The notes beneath the pieces are model-generated. The model saw only the letters and a program-made list of their open reading frames with translations. It was not told where the DNA came from and did no database searches. 64,000 nucleotides of DNA from Aquabacterium fontiphilum (GTDB lineage Bacteria; Pseudomonadota; Gammaproteobacteria; Burkholderiales; Burkholderiaceae_C), in contig NZ_JAAAPN010000010.1 in the NCBI RefSeq assembly GCF_009909205.1, positions 99,853 through 163,852 of the forward strand, written 5' to 3'. Each line of letters starts with the position of its first letter. Positions within the stretch are counted from its first letter, which is position 1. The translations under genes and the position numbers were made by a program. Shown in pieces: positions 19,788 through 30,454 of this stretch.

Positions 19788-21032
19788 TCAGACCCGCTTG
19801 AACACCAGCGTGCCGTTGGTGCCGCCAAAGCCGAAGTTGTTCTTCAGGGCCGCATCGATCTTCATCTCACGCGCGGTATTGGCGCAGTAGTCCAGGTCGC
19901 ATTCCGGATCCTGGTTGAAGATGTTGATCGTGGGTGGCGAGACCTGGTGGTGAATGGCCAGTGCGGTGAACACCGACTCGATGCCGCCGGCGCCCCCCAG
20001 AAGGTGACCCGTCATCGACTTGGTGGAGTTGACCACGAGCTGACGGGCGTGGTCGCCAAAGGCTGCCTTGATGGCATTGGTTTCGTTGACGTCGCCCAGC
20101 GGCGTTGACGTGCCGTGGGCGTTCAGGTACTGCACCTGGTCGGCGTTCAAGCCGGCGTTGCGCAGCGCGGCCAGCATCGAGCGCTTGGGGCCGTCCACAT
20201 CAGGGGCGGTCATGTGATAAGCGTCGCCGCTCATGCCAAAGCCTGCCAACTCGGCATAGATGCGCGCACCGCGGGCCTTGGCGTGTTCGTACTCTTCGAG
20301 CACCATGACGCCAGCGCCCTCGCCCAGCACAAAGCCGTCGCGGTCCTTGTCCCAGGGGCGCGAGGCCGTCTTGGGGTCGTCGTTGCGGGTCGACAGGGCC
20401 CGGGCTGCAGCAAAGCCGCCCACACCCAGCGGGCAGACGGTCGACTCGGCACCGCCGGCCACCATCACGTCGGCATCGCCATATTCGATCAGACGCGCAG
20501 CCAGACCGATGGCGTGCAGCCCGGTGGTACAGGCCGTGACCATCGACAGGTTGGGCCCCTTGAAGCCGTACTGGATGGACACGTGTCCTGAGATCATGTT
20601 GATGATCGAGGCGGGCACGAAGAACGGCGAAATGCGCCGTGGCCCGCGCTCGGTGTATTCCTTGTGGGTCTGCTCGATCATGGGCAGACCGCCGATGCCG
20701 GAGCCGACCATCACGCCAATGCGCTCGGCCTGCTCGAGGCTCAACCCTTCACCCGTGGCCAGTCCGGAGTCGCGCACAGCCTGCATGCTGGCGGCCAGAC
20801 CGAAGTGGATGAAGGTATCCATGTGGCGGGCTTCCTTGGCGGGGATGTAATCCTCGATGCTGAAGCCCTTGACCTCGCCTGCGAACTGGCAGGCAAACGC
20901 CGAAGCGTCGAATTTGGTGATGGTTTGGATGCCGGATTGCCCTGCAACCAGGTTCGACCAGGATTCCTGTACCGTGTTGCCCACAGGGGTAACCAGGCCC
21001 AGGCCAGTGACGACGACGCGACGACGGGTCAT
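19788..21032 (-). CDS. fabF: Beta-ketoacyl-ACP synthase II
   Basis: It condenses malonyl-ACP with acyl-ACP in each elongation round of type II fatty acid synthesis. The 414-residue thiolase-fold protein has the nucleophile Cys168 in [11 protein letters not shown] and the two catalytic histidines in [11 protein letters not shown] and [13 protein letters not shown]; the C-terminal GFGGTN motif is intact. It is the last gene of the rpmF-plsX-fabHDG-acpP-fabF cluster, 72 bp after acpP. Confidence 0.96.
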   Translation of the reverse strand: MTRRRVVVTGLGLVTPVGNTVQESWSNLVAGQSGIQTITKFDASAFACQFAGEVKGFSIEDYIPAKEARHMDTFIHFGLAASMQAVRDSGLATGEGLSLEQAERIGVMVGSGIGGLPMIEQTHKEYTERGPRRISPFFVPASIINMISGHVSIQYGFKGPNLSMVTACTTGLHAIGLAARLIEYGDADVMVAGGAESTVCPLGVGGFAAARALSTRNDDPKTASRPWDKDRDGFVLGEGAGVMVLEEYEHAKARGARIYAELAGFGMSGDAYHMTAPDVDGPKRSMLAALRNAGLNADQVQYLNAHGTSTPLGDVNETNAIKAAFGDHARQLVVNSTKSMTGHLLGGAGGIESVFTALAIHHQVSPPTINIFNQDPECDLDYCANTAREMKIDAALKNNFGFGGTNGTLVFKRV

Positions 21033-21104
21033 GCTGTATGGAATCGGTAGTTGATGAGGGTGGAGGGCCCGGGCCTCAGGAGGCCGGGGACCGGCTCCGC
21101 ACGC

Positions 21105-21446
<342 letters not shown>

Positions 21447-21454
21447 TCAAAAAA

Positions 21455-22216
21455 TCAGCTCATGTACATGCCGCCGTTGACATGCAGCTCCACACCGGTG
21501 ATGTAGCCGGCCTGGGGCGACGCCAGAAAGGCCACGGCCTCGGCAATGTCTTGCGGCTGGCCCAGTCGGCCCAGTGGGATCTGGGCCTGCAGGCCGCTGC
21601 GTTGCTCGTCCGTCAGGGCGCGGGTCATGTCAGTATCGATGAAACCCGGCGCGACGCAATTGACCGTGATCGAACGGCTGCCCAGTTCACGGGCCAGCGC
21701 GCGGGTCATGCCCGCCACGCCGGCCTTGGCCGCGGCGTAGTTGGCCTGACCGGCGTTGCCCGAAGCCCCCACCACCGAGGTGATGTTGACGATGCGGCCG
21801 TAGCGCTGCTTCATCATGGGGCGCATGACGGCACGGCTCAGACGGAACACCGCCTTGAGGTTGGTGTCGATGACCGCATCCCAGTCGTCGTCCTTCATGC
21901 GCATGGCCAGGGTGTCGCGCGTGATGCCCGCATTGTTGACCAGCACATGCAGGCCGCCCTGCTCCTTGATGATCTGGTCGATCAGCGCATCGGTGGCGGC
22001 CGCGTCGGTCACATCCAGCACGACGCCGCGGCAGTCGGCAAAGCCTGACAGGCTCTCGGTGATGCGCTGGGCGCCGGCTTCGGAGGTGGCCGTGCCGATC
22101 ACGCGCAGGCCCCGCTGGGCCAGTGCCAGGGCGATGGCCTGGCCAATGCCGCGGGTCGCGCCGGTGACCAGGGCAACCTGGGCGGGTGCAGTGGTCGGGG
22201 TGTGCGTGTCGCTCAT
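21455..22216 (-). CDS. fabG: 3-oxoacyl-ACP reductase
   Basis: It reduces 3-oxoacyl-ACP to 3-hydroxyacyl-ACP with NADPH. This is a 253-residue short-chain dehydrogenase with the Rossmann motif TGATRGIGQ (about 19-27), NNAGIT, the catalytic Ser in ITSVVG and YAAAK. A short N-terminal extension of about 12 residues precedes the usual start. Its start overlaps the fabD stop by 4 nt. Confidence 0.96.
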   Translation of the reverse strand: MSDTHTPTTAPAQVALVTGATRGIGQAIALALAQRGLRVIGTATSEAGAQRITESLSGFADCRGVVLDVTDAAATDALIDQIIKEQGGLHVLVNNAGITRDTLAMRMKDDDWDAVIDTNLKAVFRLSRAVMRPMMKQRYGRIVNITSVVGASGNAGQANYAAAKAGVAGMTRALARELGSRSITVNCVAPGFIDTDMTRALTDEQRSGLQAQIPLGRLGQPQDIAEAVAFLASPQAGYITGVELHVNGGMYMS

Positions 22217-23151
22217 GCCAGCAGTCCTTTTGCTTCAGTCAGAGAGGCCGGATCAAGGACGGTGGCCGTGGCCAACTCGCCGTCGATGCGCTTGATCATG
22301 CCGGCCAGCACCTTGCCCGGACCGCATTCGATGACGGCGCCCAAGCCACGTGCCTTGAGGGCCTGAACTGTTTCCACCCAGCGCACCGGGCCGAAGGCCT
22401 GGCGATACAGGGCGTCACGGATGGCATCGGCCTCATTGACCACCGCCACATCGATGTTGTTGACCACCGGGATGACCGGCGTCGCGAACGGCGTGGCCGC
22501 CAGCTTCTCTTTCAGGCGCTCGGCAGCGGGCTTCATCAGGCTGGAGTGGAACGGCGCCGACACCGGCAGCGGCAGCGCGCGCTTGGCGCCTGCCGCCTTG
22601 AGCACCTCGCAGGCCTTCTCGACGCCAGCCTTGCTGCCCGCGATCACGGTCTGCTTGGGGTCATTGAAATTGACGGCCTCGACAGGCTCGCCCGTGATCT
22701 GGGCGGCTTCGGCGCAACCGGCGCGCACGGCGTCGGCGTCCATGCCCAGGATCGCCGCCATGCCGCCCGTGCCCACGGGCACGGCTTCCTGCATGGCCTG
22801 GGCGCGAAAGCGCACCAGCGGCAGCGCATCCTTGAGCGTCAGCGCACCGGCTGCCACCAGCGCGGTGTACTCACCCAGGGAATGTCCGGCGACGGCGGCG
22901 GGCATCAGGCCGGTCTCGGCCACCCACGCGCGCCAGCAGGCCACGCCGGCCGTCAGCATGACCGGCTGGGTGTTGGTCGTCAGGTCCAGCTGCTCCTTGG
23001 GGCCCTGGGCGATGAGCTGACCCAGGTCTTCACCCAGGGCATCCGAGGCTTCGATCAGCGTGTCGCGCACGGCCGGGTGGTCGCCCCAGGCGTCCAGCAT
23101 GCCCACGGACTGGGAGCCCTGGCCTGGGAACACGAAAGCAAACGCGGTCAT
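22213..23151 (-). CDS. fabD: Malonyl-CoA-ACP transacylase
   Basis: It moves the malonyl group from CoA to ACP. The 312-residue product begins MTAFAFVFPGQGSQSVGM, has the nucleophile Ser91 in GHSLGEY, and the conserved His in SAPFHSSLM. The ATG at 23149-23151 follows an AGAAGGA box; upstream in-frame codons overlap fabH and are not conserved in type. It overlaps fabG by 4 nt. Confidence 0.96.
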   Translation of the reverse strand: MTAFAFVFPGQGSQSVGMLDAWGDHPAVRDTLIEASDALGEDLGQLIAQGPKEQLDLTTNTQPVMLTAGVACWRAWVAETGLMPAAVAGHSLGEYTALVAAGALTLKDALPLVRFRAQAMQEAVPVGTGGMAAILGMDADAVRAGCAEAAQITGEPVEAVNFNDPKQTVIAGSKAGVEKACEVLKAAGAKRALPLPVSAPFHSSLMKPAAERLKEKLAATPFATPVIPVVNNIDVAVVNEADAIRDALYRQAFGPVRWVETVQALKARGLGAVIECGPGKVLAGMIKRIDGELATATVLDPASLTEAKGLLA

Positions 23152-23191
23152 GTTGAGTCCTTCTTGTAGTCTGTCGCGATGAATGGCTTGT

Positions 23192-24235
23192 TCAGTAGTC
23201 GACCAGCACGGCGCCCCAGGTGAAGCCACCGCCCACCCCTTCGAGCATCAGGCTCTGGCCGCGCTGAATCTGGCCGCTGCGCACCCCCACATCCAGCGCC
23301 AGCGGGATCGAGGCGGCAGACGTGTTGCCATGCTGGTCCACGGTGACGATGATGCGGTCGAGCGGCAGGTGCAGCTTGCGGGCCGTGCCCTGCATGATGC
23401 GCAGGTTAGCCTGATGGGGAATGAGCCAGTCGACGGTGTCGGCCGTGCGGCCAGCCGCATCCAGCACCTCGTGCGCAGCCTTGTCGAGCACGGACACAGC
23501 CAGCTTGAACACAGCCTGCCCGTCCATCCTCAGCAAGGGCGCGCCGGTGACCTCACCGCCTGCCAGGTGGCCAGGCACATTGAGGATGTTGGCGTAGCGA
23601 CCATCGGCATGCAGGCAAGAGGCCACGATGCCAGGCTGCGCAGACGCTTCGAGCACCACGGCCCCGGCACCGTCGCCAAACAGCACGCAGGTTGTGCGGT
23701 CGGAATAGTCCAGCAGCCGAGAGAACACCTCTGCCCCGATGACCAGTGCACGACGGGCAGTGCCGCCGCGGATCATGGCATCGGCCACGGTCAACGCGTA
23801 GATGAAGCCCGAGCACACCGCCTGCACGTCAAACGCCGGGCAGCCATGTACGCCCAACTCGCGCTGGATCAGACAGGCCGTCGACGGGAAGACCATGTCC
23901 GGCGTGGACGTGGCGCAGACAATGAGGTCGATGTCACTGGCCTGCAACCCCGCAGCGGCCAAGGCGCGGCGCGCGGCCTCTGCGCCCAGCGTGGCGCTGG
24001 TTTCACCGGCCTGGGCAAAGTGGCGTGCACGGATGCCGGTGCGCTCGACGATCCAGTCGTCGGACGTTTCGACACCGTCGCGGGCCAGTCGCTCGACCAG
24101 GTCCTGGTTGGTGACACGTTGTGACGGCAGGATGCTGCCGGTGCCGGAGATGCGGGCGTAGACGGGGCTGGTGGCCCCTGCGCCTGCTCCCGGCGATGGA
24201 TGAGAACGAAGCTCGTCCGTCTGTCGTGGAGACAT
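23192..24235 (-). CDS. fabH: Beta-ketoacyl-ACP synthase III
   Basis: It starts fatty acid synthesis by condensing acetyl-CoA with malonyl-ACP. The 347-residue product has the triad Cys141 in VQAVCSGF, His in LIPHQAN and Asn in [10 protein letters not shown]. About 20 extra N-terminal residues (Ser/Gly/Ala-rich) precede the conserved core starting at [12 protein letters not shown], so a slightly later start is possible, although the ATG at 24233-24235 is good. It lies 11 bp after plsX. Confidence 0.95.
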   Translation of the reverse strand: MSPRQTDELRSHPSPGAGAGATSPVYARISGTGSILPSQRVTNQDLVERLARDGVETSDDWIVERTGIRARHFAQAGETSATLGAEAARRALAAAGLQASDIDLIVCATSTPDMVFPSTACLIQRELGVHGCPAFDVQAVCSGFIYALTVADAMIRGGTARRALVIGAEVFSRLLDYSDRTTCVLFGDGAGAVVLEASAQPGIVASCLHADGRYANILNVPGHLAGGEVTGAPLLRMDGQAVFKLAVSVLDKAAHEVLDAAGRTADTVDWLIPHQANLRIMQGTARKLHLPLDRIIVTVDQHGNTSAASIPLALDVGVRSGQIQRGQSLMLEGVGGGFTWGAVLVDY

Positions 24236-24246
24236 TGAAAAAGGGA

Positions 24247-25368
24247 TCAGGCCACCTGTCCCAGCCCCGCCTCACCGCCCTGATCTGCCGTTGCCGGCAT
24301 GCTCACGAGCGTGGCTGCGATCTGGTCGTGCACCCGGTCCAGCAGTCGATGACGGGCCGCATCATACGCCCGATTCAAGGCGACTTCGAATGCCAGCTTG
24401 TCCGAAGATCCGTGACTTTTGAACACCAGACCGCGCAGGCCCAACAGAGCCGCACCGCTGTAACGACGGTGGTCCACACGCTTTTTAAAGTGATTTAGCA
24501 CCGGCATGGCGACCAAAGCCGCCAGTTTGGTGAAGATATTGCGTGTGAACTCTTGCTTGATGAACGAGGCAAACATGCTGGCCAGCCCCTCGGCCGTCTT
24601 CAGGGCAACGTTGCCGACGAAGCCATCACAGACCACGATGTCGGAAGTGCCTTTGAAGATGTCGTTGCCTTCCACGTTGCCGTGGAAGTTGATCAGGCCC
24701 CGCGCATGCGCGTCGCGCAGCAACTCGCCGGCTGCCTTGATGACCTCGCTGCCCTTGATGACCTCTTCGCCGATGTTGAGCAAGCCCACCGAAGGGCTGT
24801 CCTTGCCATCGACGGCCGACACCAGTGCGCTGCCCATCACAGCAAACTGCAGCAGGTGTTCGGCCGTGCAGTCGACATTGGCGCCCAGGTCGAGCACGGT
24901 GGTGAAGCCGTCCTTCTGGTTGGGCATCACGGTGGCCAGCGCGGGGCGATCGATGCCTTCGACCGTCTTGAGCAGGTAGCGGGCCAGCGCCATCAGGGCG
25001 CCTGTATTGCCCGCCGACACGCAGGCGTGGGCTGCTGCGGGCTGATCCGCCGAAGGCTTCACCTGGGAAATGGCCACGCGCATGGACGAATCCTTCTTGC
25101 GGCGCAAAGCCACCTCGACCGGGTCGTCCATGGTCACCACCTCAGAGGCAGGCACCACCTTGCAGCGCGGCCACTGTGCGGCCGCCACCAGCGCATCGGG
25201 CAGACCGACAAGCAACAGTTCGGCGTCCGGGTGCTTGTCAAGAAAGGCCTTGGCGGCCGGCAGGGTCACCGAAGGACCGTGATCGCCCCCCATGCAGTCC
25301 ACGGCGATGCGGACGGGCGACAGGATGGCATGCGAAGAAGACACTGTGGCGACGGATGAAGCGCTCAT
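24247..25368 (-). CDS. plsX: Phosphate acyltransferase PlsX
   Basis: It makes acyl-phosphate from acyl-ACP for the PlsY step of phospholipid synthesis. The 373-residue product has [12 protein letters not shown] near the N-terminus, [10 protein letters not shown], and NVALKTAEG. The ATG at 25366-25368 is used; about 15 Ser-rich residues precede the usual start and no clear ribosome site is seen. It follows rpmF in the conserved yceD-rpmF-plsX order. Confidence 0.94.
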   Translation of the reverse strand: MSASSVATVSSSHAILSPVRIAVDCMGGDHGPSVTLPAAKAFLDKHPDAELLLVGLPDALVAAAQWPRCKVVPASEVVTMDDPVEVALRRKKDSSMRVAISQVKPSADQPAAAHACVSAGNTGALMALARYLLKTVEGIDRPALATVMPNQKDGFTTVLDLGANVDCTAEHLLQFAVMGSALVSAVDGKDSPSVGLLNIGEEVIKGSEVIKAAGELLRDAHARGLINFHGNVEGNDIFKGTSDIVVCDGFVGNVALKTAEGLASMFASFIKQEFTRNIFTKLAALVAMPVLNHFKKRVDHRRYSGAALLGLRGLVFKSHGSSDKLAFEVALNRAYDAARHRLLDRVHDQIAATLVSMPATADQGGEAGLGQVA

Positions 25369-25510
25369 GCGGGGCACCGGGATCAGGTTTGAGCCACGGC
25401 TGGACGGCACAAAAGACAAGGGCTGGCAAGCCGAGCGAATCGGTTTGTCCAGCCCTGTGGCCTGTGGCCAGCCAGTGGCCCGCCCGGCCGCAGACGGCCG
25501 GGGCAGGAAA

Positions 25511-25693
25511 TCAGGCGTCAGCCTTGGTCTTCAGCACCTTGCGACCACGGTAGAAACCGGTGGGGCTGATGTGATGACGCAGGTGGGTTTCGCCGGTGGT
25601 CGATTCCACAGCGATGCCCGGGGTGTTCAGAGCATTGTGGGAACGATGCATGCCACGCTTGGAGGGCGACTTCTTGTTTTGCTGAACGGCCAT
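25511..25693 (-). CDS. rpmF: 50S ribosomal protein L32
   Basis: This 60-residue large-subunit protein is recognisable by [19 protein letters not shown] and the later [11 protein letters not shown]. The typical zinc-binding cysteines are absent, so it is the cysteine-free form. It lies between the yceD homologue and plsX as in most proteobacteria. Confidence 0.97.
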   Translation of the reverse strand: MAVQQNKKSPSKRGMHRSHNALNTPGIAVESTTGETHLRHHISPTGFYRGRKVLKTKADA

Positions 25694-25869
25694 GATGGAC
25701 TCCGGATGGGCGAACTGACGACAGCTCGCAAGGTTGCCAGACCACTCGGTGCCAGCCCCTTCACTGCCGCGCGCGCCAGGCGCCACGCTGCGTTCAGGAT
25801 CCTGGCCGTCTTGCAGTCCGCAAGTTGAAACAGGGGTAATTTGATTCCGGACTACCCGGAAAACTCTCG

Positions 25870-25898
25870 ATTCTAGCACGGTATCCGGCCAATTTCCA
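25870..25898 (-). promoter_or_regulatory. Candidate promoter of rpmF-plsX-fab operon
   Basis: On the minus strand TAGAAT (25875-25870) has TGGAAA (25898-25893) 17 bp upstream, in the 248-bp gap between the DUF177 gene and rpmF. The -10 is good and the -35 moderate. Confidence 0.4.
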
Positions 25899-25941
25899 GC
25901 TGCGGCGGCGGAATGGCCTACGCCAGCCTTCTACGCCCGCC

Positions 25942-26553
25942 TTACTTCGACTGGCCTCCCCCGTTGCCCTCGTCTGTCCCGCCCCCCTTTTTGAGCGCAG
26001 CCAGCACGGCAAATGGGTTGGGTTTCTCAGCAGGCACGTCATCGGCCTCAGTTTCATCCGCTTCGGCCGGTTCAGGCGACATCCACGCCTCCATGTCGAC
26101 CGGGCAGGTGTCATGCCGAGGCAGGATGGGCTCGGCCATGATGAGTTCGTCTTCGATCAGTTCCAGCAGGTTGAACTGCCTGGACAGCGCCAGTACGTCG
26201 TCATCGGAGTTGGCATCGAGCTCAGCCGCCGCGGCCTCGTCCTGCACGAAGCGGATGCGCCGGCTGACGGCCACGGGCAGATCGACCGGCTGCAGGCAGC
26301 GCTGGCATTCGAAAGGCAACACCGCCTCGGCCTCCAGCACCAGCCACAGGTGCGCCGGGCCAACCCGCTGGGCCACAGACTCGCCTTCAACGCGCCAACG
26401 AACCGGTGCCACGCGGGCCAGATCCGCCCCTTCTGCGAGACCCTCGCCGACGCGAGGCAACTCGGCCACGGGTGTGGTGCCTTCCAGCACCTCGCCCGAC
26501 TCGATAAAGGCCCCGACATCCATCTTCCGGGGTTGGAACACACGCTGTTTCAT
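25942..26553 (-). CDS. yceD: DUF177 family protein YceD (23S rRNA accumulation protein)
   Basis: This 203-residue acidic protein of the YceD/DUF177 family is linked in E. coli and plants to 23S rRNA accumulation. It carries the conserved CQRCLQPV segment (about 92-99) and a C-terminal acidic, low-complexity tail. The start MKQRVFQPRKMDVGAF at 26551-26553 is typical; longer frames overlap maf. It is divergent from maf across 56 bp. Confidence 0.88.
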   Translation of the reverse strand: MKQRVFQPRKMDVGAFIESGEVLEGTTPVAELPRVGEGLAEGADLARVAPVRWRVEGESVAQRVGPAHLWLVLEAEAVLPFECQRCLQPVDLPVAVSRRIRFVQDEAAAAELDANSDDDVLALSRQFNLLELIEDELIMAEPILPRHDTCPVDMEAWMSPEPAEADETEADDVPAEKPNPFAVLAALKKGGGTDEGNGGGQSK

Positions 26554-26609
26554 GACAGAAGTGTAGAACGGGCCGGTGGCCATGGCGCATCCTTGGCGAC
26601 AATGGGGGC

Positions 26610-27215
26610 ATGGACCTTCCTCGCCTGATTCTGGGCTCGACCTCGCCCTACCGGCGCGAATTGCTGTCGCGCCTGCGCATGCCTTTCGACACGCAGTCGC
26701 CTGACGTGGACGAAACACCGCGACCGGGCGAGACGCCGCCTGCCCTGGCCATGCGGCTGGCGCGGGCCAAGGCCGAGGCGGTGGCGGGCCTGCACCCCGA
26801 TGATGTGGTTGTGATCGGCTCGGACCAGGTGGCTGACCTGGCGGGCGCGGCGATCGGCAAGCCGGGCGACCATGCCCGCGCCCGGGCACAACTGCGAGCC
26901 ATGCAAGGGCAGACCCTGCGGTTTCACACCGCCGTGTGCGTGGTGCGCCCCCACGCGGGTTTTTGTGACACCGTCTGCGACACGGTGACGGTGCGCATGC
27001 GCGCGCTGACCGAACGCGAGATCGAGACCTACCTCCGGCTGGACACGCCGTATGACTGCGCCGGCAGCGCCAAGTGCGAAAGCCTGGGCATCACGCTGCT
27101 GGACGCCATCGAATCCACCGACCCGACCTCACTGGTCGGCCTGCCCCTGATCGCCACCACCCGCCTCATGCGCGCGGCCGGGCTGGATGTGCTGGCCGCC
27201 CTGCAACAAGACTGA
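26610..27215 (+). CDS. Maf-family nucleotide pyrophosphatase
   Basis: It hydrolyses non-canonical or methylated nucleoside triphosphates. The 201-residue product opens with LILGSTSPYRRELLSRL, the Maf signature, and has GSDQVADL and YDCAGSAKCESLG, with the Asp/Lys set of the active site. The sequence fits the YceF (7-methyl-GTP) subgroup, also consistent with its place beside yceD and rpmF. Exact substrate preference is inferred. Confidence 0.9.
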   Translation: MDLPRLILGSTSPYRRELLSRLRMPFDTQSPDVDETPRPGETPPALAMRLARAKAEAVAGLHPDDVVVIGSDQVADLAGAAIGKPGDHARARAQLRAMQGQTLRFHTAVCVVRPHAGFCDTVCDTVTVRMRALTEREIETYLRLDTPYDCAGSAKCESLGITLLDAIESTDPTSLVGLPLIATTRLMRAAGLDVLAALQQD

Positions 27216-27219
27216 CGCC

Positions 27220-28023
27220 GTGACACCCTCTTCCGCAACGACCCGCGGCCGCCTGCTGCTCATCCCCAACACGCTCGACCTGGGCTGCCTGGACGACACC
27301 GCACCCGCACCGGCCCTGACCCAGGTGCTGCCGGTCGGCACGGTCGAAGCCGCCGCCGGCTTGCGCCACTGGATTGCCGAGAACGCCAAGACCACCCGCG
27401 CCTTCCTCAAGCGCGTGGCGGCCCTGCGCCCGCTGGCCGCACCGCTGCAGGAGCAGCACATCGCGGTGCTGCCGCGTCCGCCCAAGGGCCACGGGGTCGC
27501 CATCACCGCTGAATCTGCCGAGGTCGCGCTGCGCGAACTCCTGGCCCCCGCGCTGGCGGGCCACGATGTGGGCCTGATCTCGGAAGCGGGGTTGCCCGCG
27601 GTGGCGGATCCAGGTGCCGCCGTCGTGCTGGCGGCACACCGCCTGGGCATTCCGGTCGTGGCCTTGTCCGGTCCCAGCGCCATCGTGCTGGCATTGGCGG
27701 CCAGCGGGCTGCAAGGCCAGAGCTTTGCCTTTGTGGGCTACCTGCCGGTCGATGCTGGCGCGCGCCAGCAGCGCATCCGCGAGCTGGAACAGCTGTCCCG
27801 CAAAGCGGGGCAGACGCAACTGGTCATCGAGACGCCTTACCGCAACCCGGCGCTGTGGGACGCACTGCTTCAGGCCCTGCAGCCCGGCACGCTGTTGAGC
27901 GTCAGCTGCGGACTGACGCTGGACGACGGCTGGAGCCGCACCGACACGGTGGCGCGCTGGCGCGAGCAGCCACTGACGCTGCCCACCGACATTCCCGCGG
28001 TGTTCGGCTGGCTGGCGCGCTGA
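27220..28023 (+). CDS. RsmI-like SAM-dependent methyltransferase (tetrapyrrole methylase family)
   Basis: This 267-residue protein of the tetrapyrrole-methylase fold related to RsmI, the 16S rRNA C1402 2'-O-methyltransferase. It has LLLIPNTLDLG at the N-terminus, GLISEAGLPAVADPGAAVV (family SAM/substrate loop), and VALSGPSAIVLALAASGLQGQSF. It starts with GTG at 27220, four bases after the maf stop. This shorter form lacks the extended N-terminal motif of true RsmI and is a widespread betaproteobacterial paralogue with unproven substrate. Confidence 0.82.
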   Translation: MTPSSATTRGRLLLIPNTLDLGCLDDTAPAPALTQVLPVGTVEAAAGLRHWIAENAKTTRAFLKRVAALRPLAAPLQEQHIAVLPRPPKGHGVAITAESAEVALRELLAPALAGHDVGLISEAGLPAVADPGAAVVLAAHRLGIPVVALSGPSAIVLALAASGLQGQSFAFVGYLPVDAGARQQRIRELEQLSRKAGQTQLVIETPYRNPALWDALLQALQPGTLLSVSCGLTLDDGWSRTDTVARWREQPLTLPTDIPAVFGWLAR

Positions 28024-28126
28024 TGTCTCAGCGGGGGGCGGCTGTTTTCGCGACAATCCACTTTTTGCCCTTGCGCACCCCTTGATCTTTACCACGCTCG
28101 CTGGCCCTGCCTCGCGATCATCGACC

Positions 28127-28615
28127 ATGTCTGTCACCCCTCTCACCGACATCCACCACGCCGAACCGGGCCCGCTGGCCCAGCGTCTGGGCTATGCCGG
28201 TCTGCTGCCCTTCGTGGGCGGCGCCCTGTTCATCTGGCTGCTGATGGACCGGCTCGAACCCGAACCCTTTCATTTCGTGGTGGAAGCGCTCACCACCTAT
28301 GCTGCCGTGATCGTGTCGTTTCTGGGCGGCTTGCCCTGGGGCATGGTGATGTGGCGCAGCCGCAGCGGACAGCCGCTCAGCGAGCTGGAGCGGCGTGCAC
28401 TGTGGGCCGGCATTGCGTATTCGCTGGCAGCGTGGGTGGCGGTGTTGATGCCGCCACACGCGGGTCTGGCCGTGCTGGGCTTCTTGCTGATCGTCTGCTA
28501 CCTGGTGGACCGCAAGCTCTACCCCGAGTTGGGCGTGACAGGCTGGTTGACCCTGCGCTTCCGGCTCACACTGGTCGCCAGCCTGAGCTGTTTCTTCGCC
28601 GCCGCCCAACTCTGA
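28127..28615 (+). CDS. DUF3429 membrane protein
   Basis: This is a 162-residue integral membrane protein with about five hydrophobic segments (near 22-40, 50-72, 88-104, 106-122 and 140-158). The GLLPF and FLGGLPWGM motifs match DUF3429 (YcjF/YgjV-like small membrane proteins). Its function is unknown. The ATG at 28127 is chosen because the conserved region begins shortly after; 103 bp of non-coding DNA separate it from the methylase gene. Confidence 0.8.
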   Translation: MSVTPLTDIHHAEPGPLAQRLGYAGLLPFVGGALFIWLLMDRLEPEPFHFVVEALTTYAAVIVSFLGGLPWGMVMWRSRSGQPLSELERRALWAGIAYSLAAWVAVLMPPHAGLAVLGFLLIVCYLVDRKLYPELGVTGWLTLRFRLTLVASLSCFFAAAQL

Positions 28616-28623
28616 AAGCCCGC

Positions 28624-30450
28624 ATGCCTGCTGTTGCCCGTTCGTCCAGCCCGCTGCTGTACCGCATTGAACCCGCCGATCTGCATGGCCACCGGTTTGC
28701 GGTCACGCTGCGCATCCAGCGGCCTCAGCGCCAGCAGCGCGTGAGCCTGCCGGTGTGGATACCGGGCAGCTATCTGGTGCGTGAGTTCGCCCGCCACCTC
28801 TCGCCCATCACGGCCACACAGGGTCGGCAGCCCGTGGCGGTGGTGCCGCTGGACAAGAGCACCTGGGAAGTGGCCTGCCATGACCGCGCGAGCCTGACCC
28901 TGCAGTACGAGGTCTATGCCTTCGACACCTCGGTGCGTGCCGCCTTCCTGGACGCACGGCGCGGCTTTTTCAACGGCACCAGCGTGTTCCTCAGCGTGGC
29001 TGGGCAGGAACAGCAACCGCATCGGGTGCAACTGGCCCGAGGGCCGCGCGGCTGGCGCGTGGCCACGGCGCTGCCCGCCGTGCAGACCGATGCCGACGGC
29101 TGGGGCGAGTACGAAGCGCCCGATTACGACGCGCTGGTGGATCACCCCGTCGAGATGGGTGATTTCTGGCAAGGCGAGTTCACGGTGCGCGGCGTGCGGC
29201 ATGTGTTCGTCGTGGCCGGCGCCCCGGCAGACCTCGACGGCCAACGCCTGCTGGACGACACCCGCCGCATCTGCGAAGCGCAGATCGGCTTCTGGCATGG
29301 CCGGCGCAAGCCCGACTTCGGCCGCTACGTGTTCATGCTCAACGCGGTGGAAGACGGCTATGGCGGTCTGGAACACCGCCAGAGCACCGCGCTCATCTGC
29401 AGCCGCAAGGACCTGCCACGCACCGGCCGCCCGGTCAACAAGGACGCCTACACCACGCTGCTGGGCCTGATCAGCCACGAATACTTCCACACCTGGAACG
29501 TCAAGCGGCTCAAGCCCACCGAATTCGCGCCCTACGACTACACCCGCGAGAACCACACGCGGATGCTGTGGTTCTTCGAGGGCTTCACCTCGTATTACGA
29601 CGACCAGTTCCTGCTGCGCACGGGCCTGGTGGATGCGCCCACCTACCTCAAGCTACTGGCCAAGACGGTCAACCTGGTGCAGGCCACGCCCGGGCGTGCG
29701 GTCTACAGCGCAGGCCAGGCCAGCTTTGACGCATGGACGCGCTACTACCGCCCTGACGAAAACACCGCCAACGCCACGGTGAACTACTACACCAAGGGCG
29801 CCCTGATCGGGTTGTGTCTCGACCTGGCGCTGCGCAGCCTGCCGCCCGTGGCCGAGCGGCAGCCCACGCTGGACGGCGTCATGGCCCGGCTGTGGCAACT
29901 GCGCCGGCCCATCACGGCCGAGGATGTGGCGCAGAGCCTGCAAGACGAGGCCGAGCAAGGGCCGCCCGCGTGGGCACAAGCCGATGCGCCGCCGCACCTG
30001 ACCGGCTGGGCGGCGGTGTTGCACGCCTGGACGGAGGGCACGGCCGAGCTGCCGCTGCAGGCTGCGCTGCAGGCGATGGGCGTGAAGTGGCTCAGCCAGC
30101 CTGCCCCGGTGGCACAACGCCTGGGTGTGCGGCTGGCCGAATCGCAAGGCCAGCTCAAGGTCCAGGCGGTGATGCGGGGCAGCGCGGCCGAACGCGCCGG
30201 CCTGAGCGCGGGCGACGAATGGTTGGCCCTGGATGCGTGGCGCGTGCGCCGGACCGACGACGTGCAGCAATGGCACGACGCCACGCGCGAGCAAGCTGTG
30301 CTGGTGGCGCGCGACGGCCATGTGCTGCCTCTGACCCTGCCCGCCATCGGCACCGCAAACGGCGCCATGCTGGTGGGGCTGGAGTGCATGCCGGCGGTGC
30401 AGTTGCCAAGCCGCGTGGCCAGCTGCAGGCTGGCGTGGCTGAAGGTGTGA
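28624..30450 (+). CDS. M61 family metallopeptidase with PDZ domain (glycyl aminopeptidase-like)
   Basis: This 608-residue zinc peptidase releases N-terminal Gly or Ala in the characterised Sphingomonas member. An N-terminal beta-rich domain (about 10-190) precedes the gluzincin core with HEYFH (His285, Glu286, His289) and the downstream third ligand in WFFEGFTSYYDDQ. A PDZ domain lies near 500-590 (GVRLAESQGQLKVQAVMRGS, RAGLSAGDEW). No signal peptide is seen, so it is likely cytoplasmic. The start at 28624 lies 8 bp after the DUF3429 gene. Confidence 0.9.
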   Translation: MPAVARSSSPLLYRIEPADLHGHRFAVTLRIQRPQRQQRVSLPVWIPGSYLVREFARHLSPITATQGRQPVAVVPLDKSTWEVACHDRASLTLQYEVYAFDTSVRAAFLDARRGFFNGTSVFLSVAGQEQQPHRVQLARGPRGWRVATALPAVQTDADGWGEYEAPDYDALVDHPVEMGDFWQGEFTVRGVRHVFVVAGAPADLDGQRLLDDTRRICEAQIGFWHGRRKPDFGRYVFMLNAVEDGYGGLEHRQSTALICSRKDLPRTGRPVNKDAYTTLLGLISHEYFHTWNVKRLKPTEFAPYDYTRENHTRMLWFFEGFTSYYDDQFLLRTGLVDAPTYLKLLAKTVNLVQATPGRAVYSAGQASFDAWTRYYRPDENTANATVNYYTKGALIGLCLDLALRSLPPVAERQPTLDGVMARLWQLRRPITAEDVAQSLQDEAEQGPPAWAQADAPPHLTGWAAVLHAWTEGTAELPLQAALQAMGVKWLSQPAPVAQRLGVRLAESQGQLKVQAVMRGSAAERAGLSAGDEWLALDAWRVRRTDDVQQWHDATREQAVLVARDGHVLPLTLPAIGTANGAMLVGLECMPAVQLPSRVASCRLAWLKV

Positions 30451-30454
30451 CTGC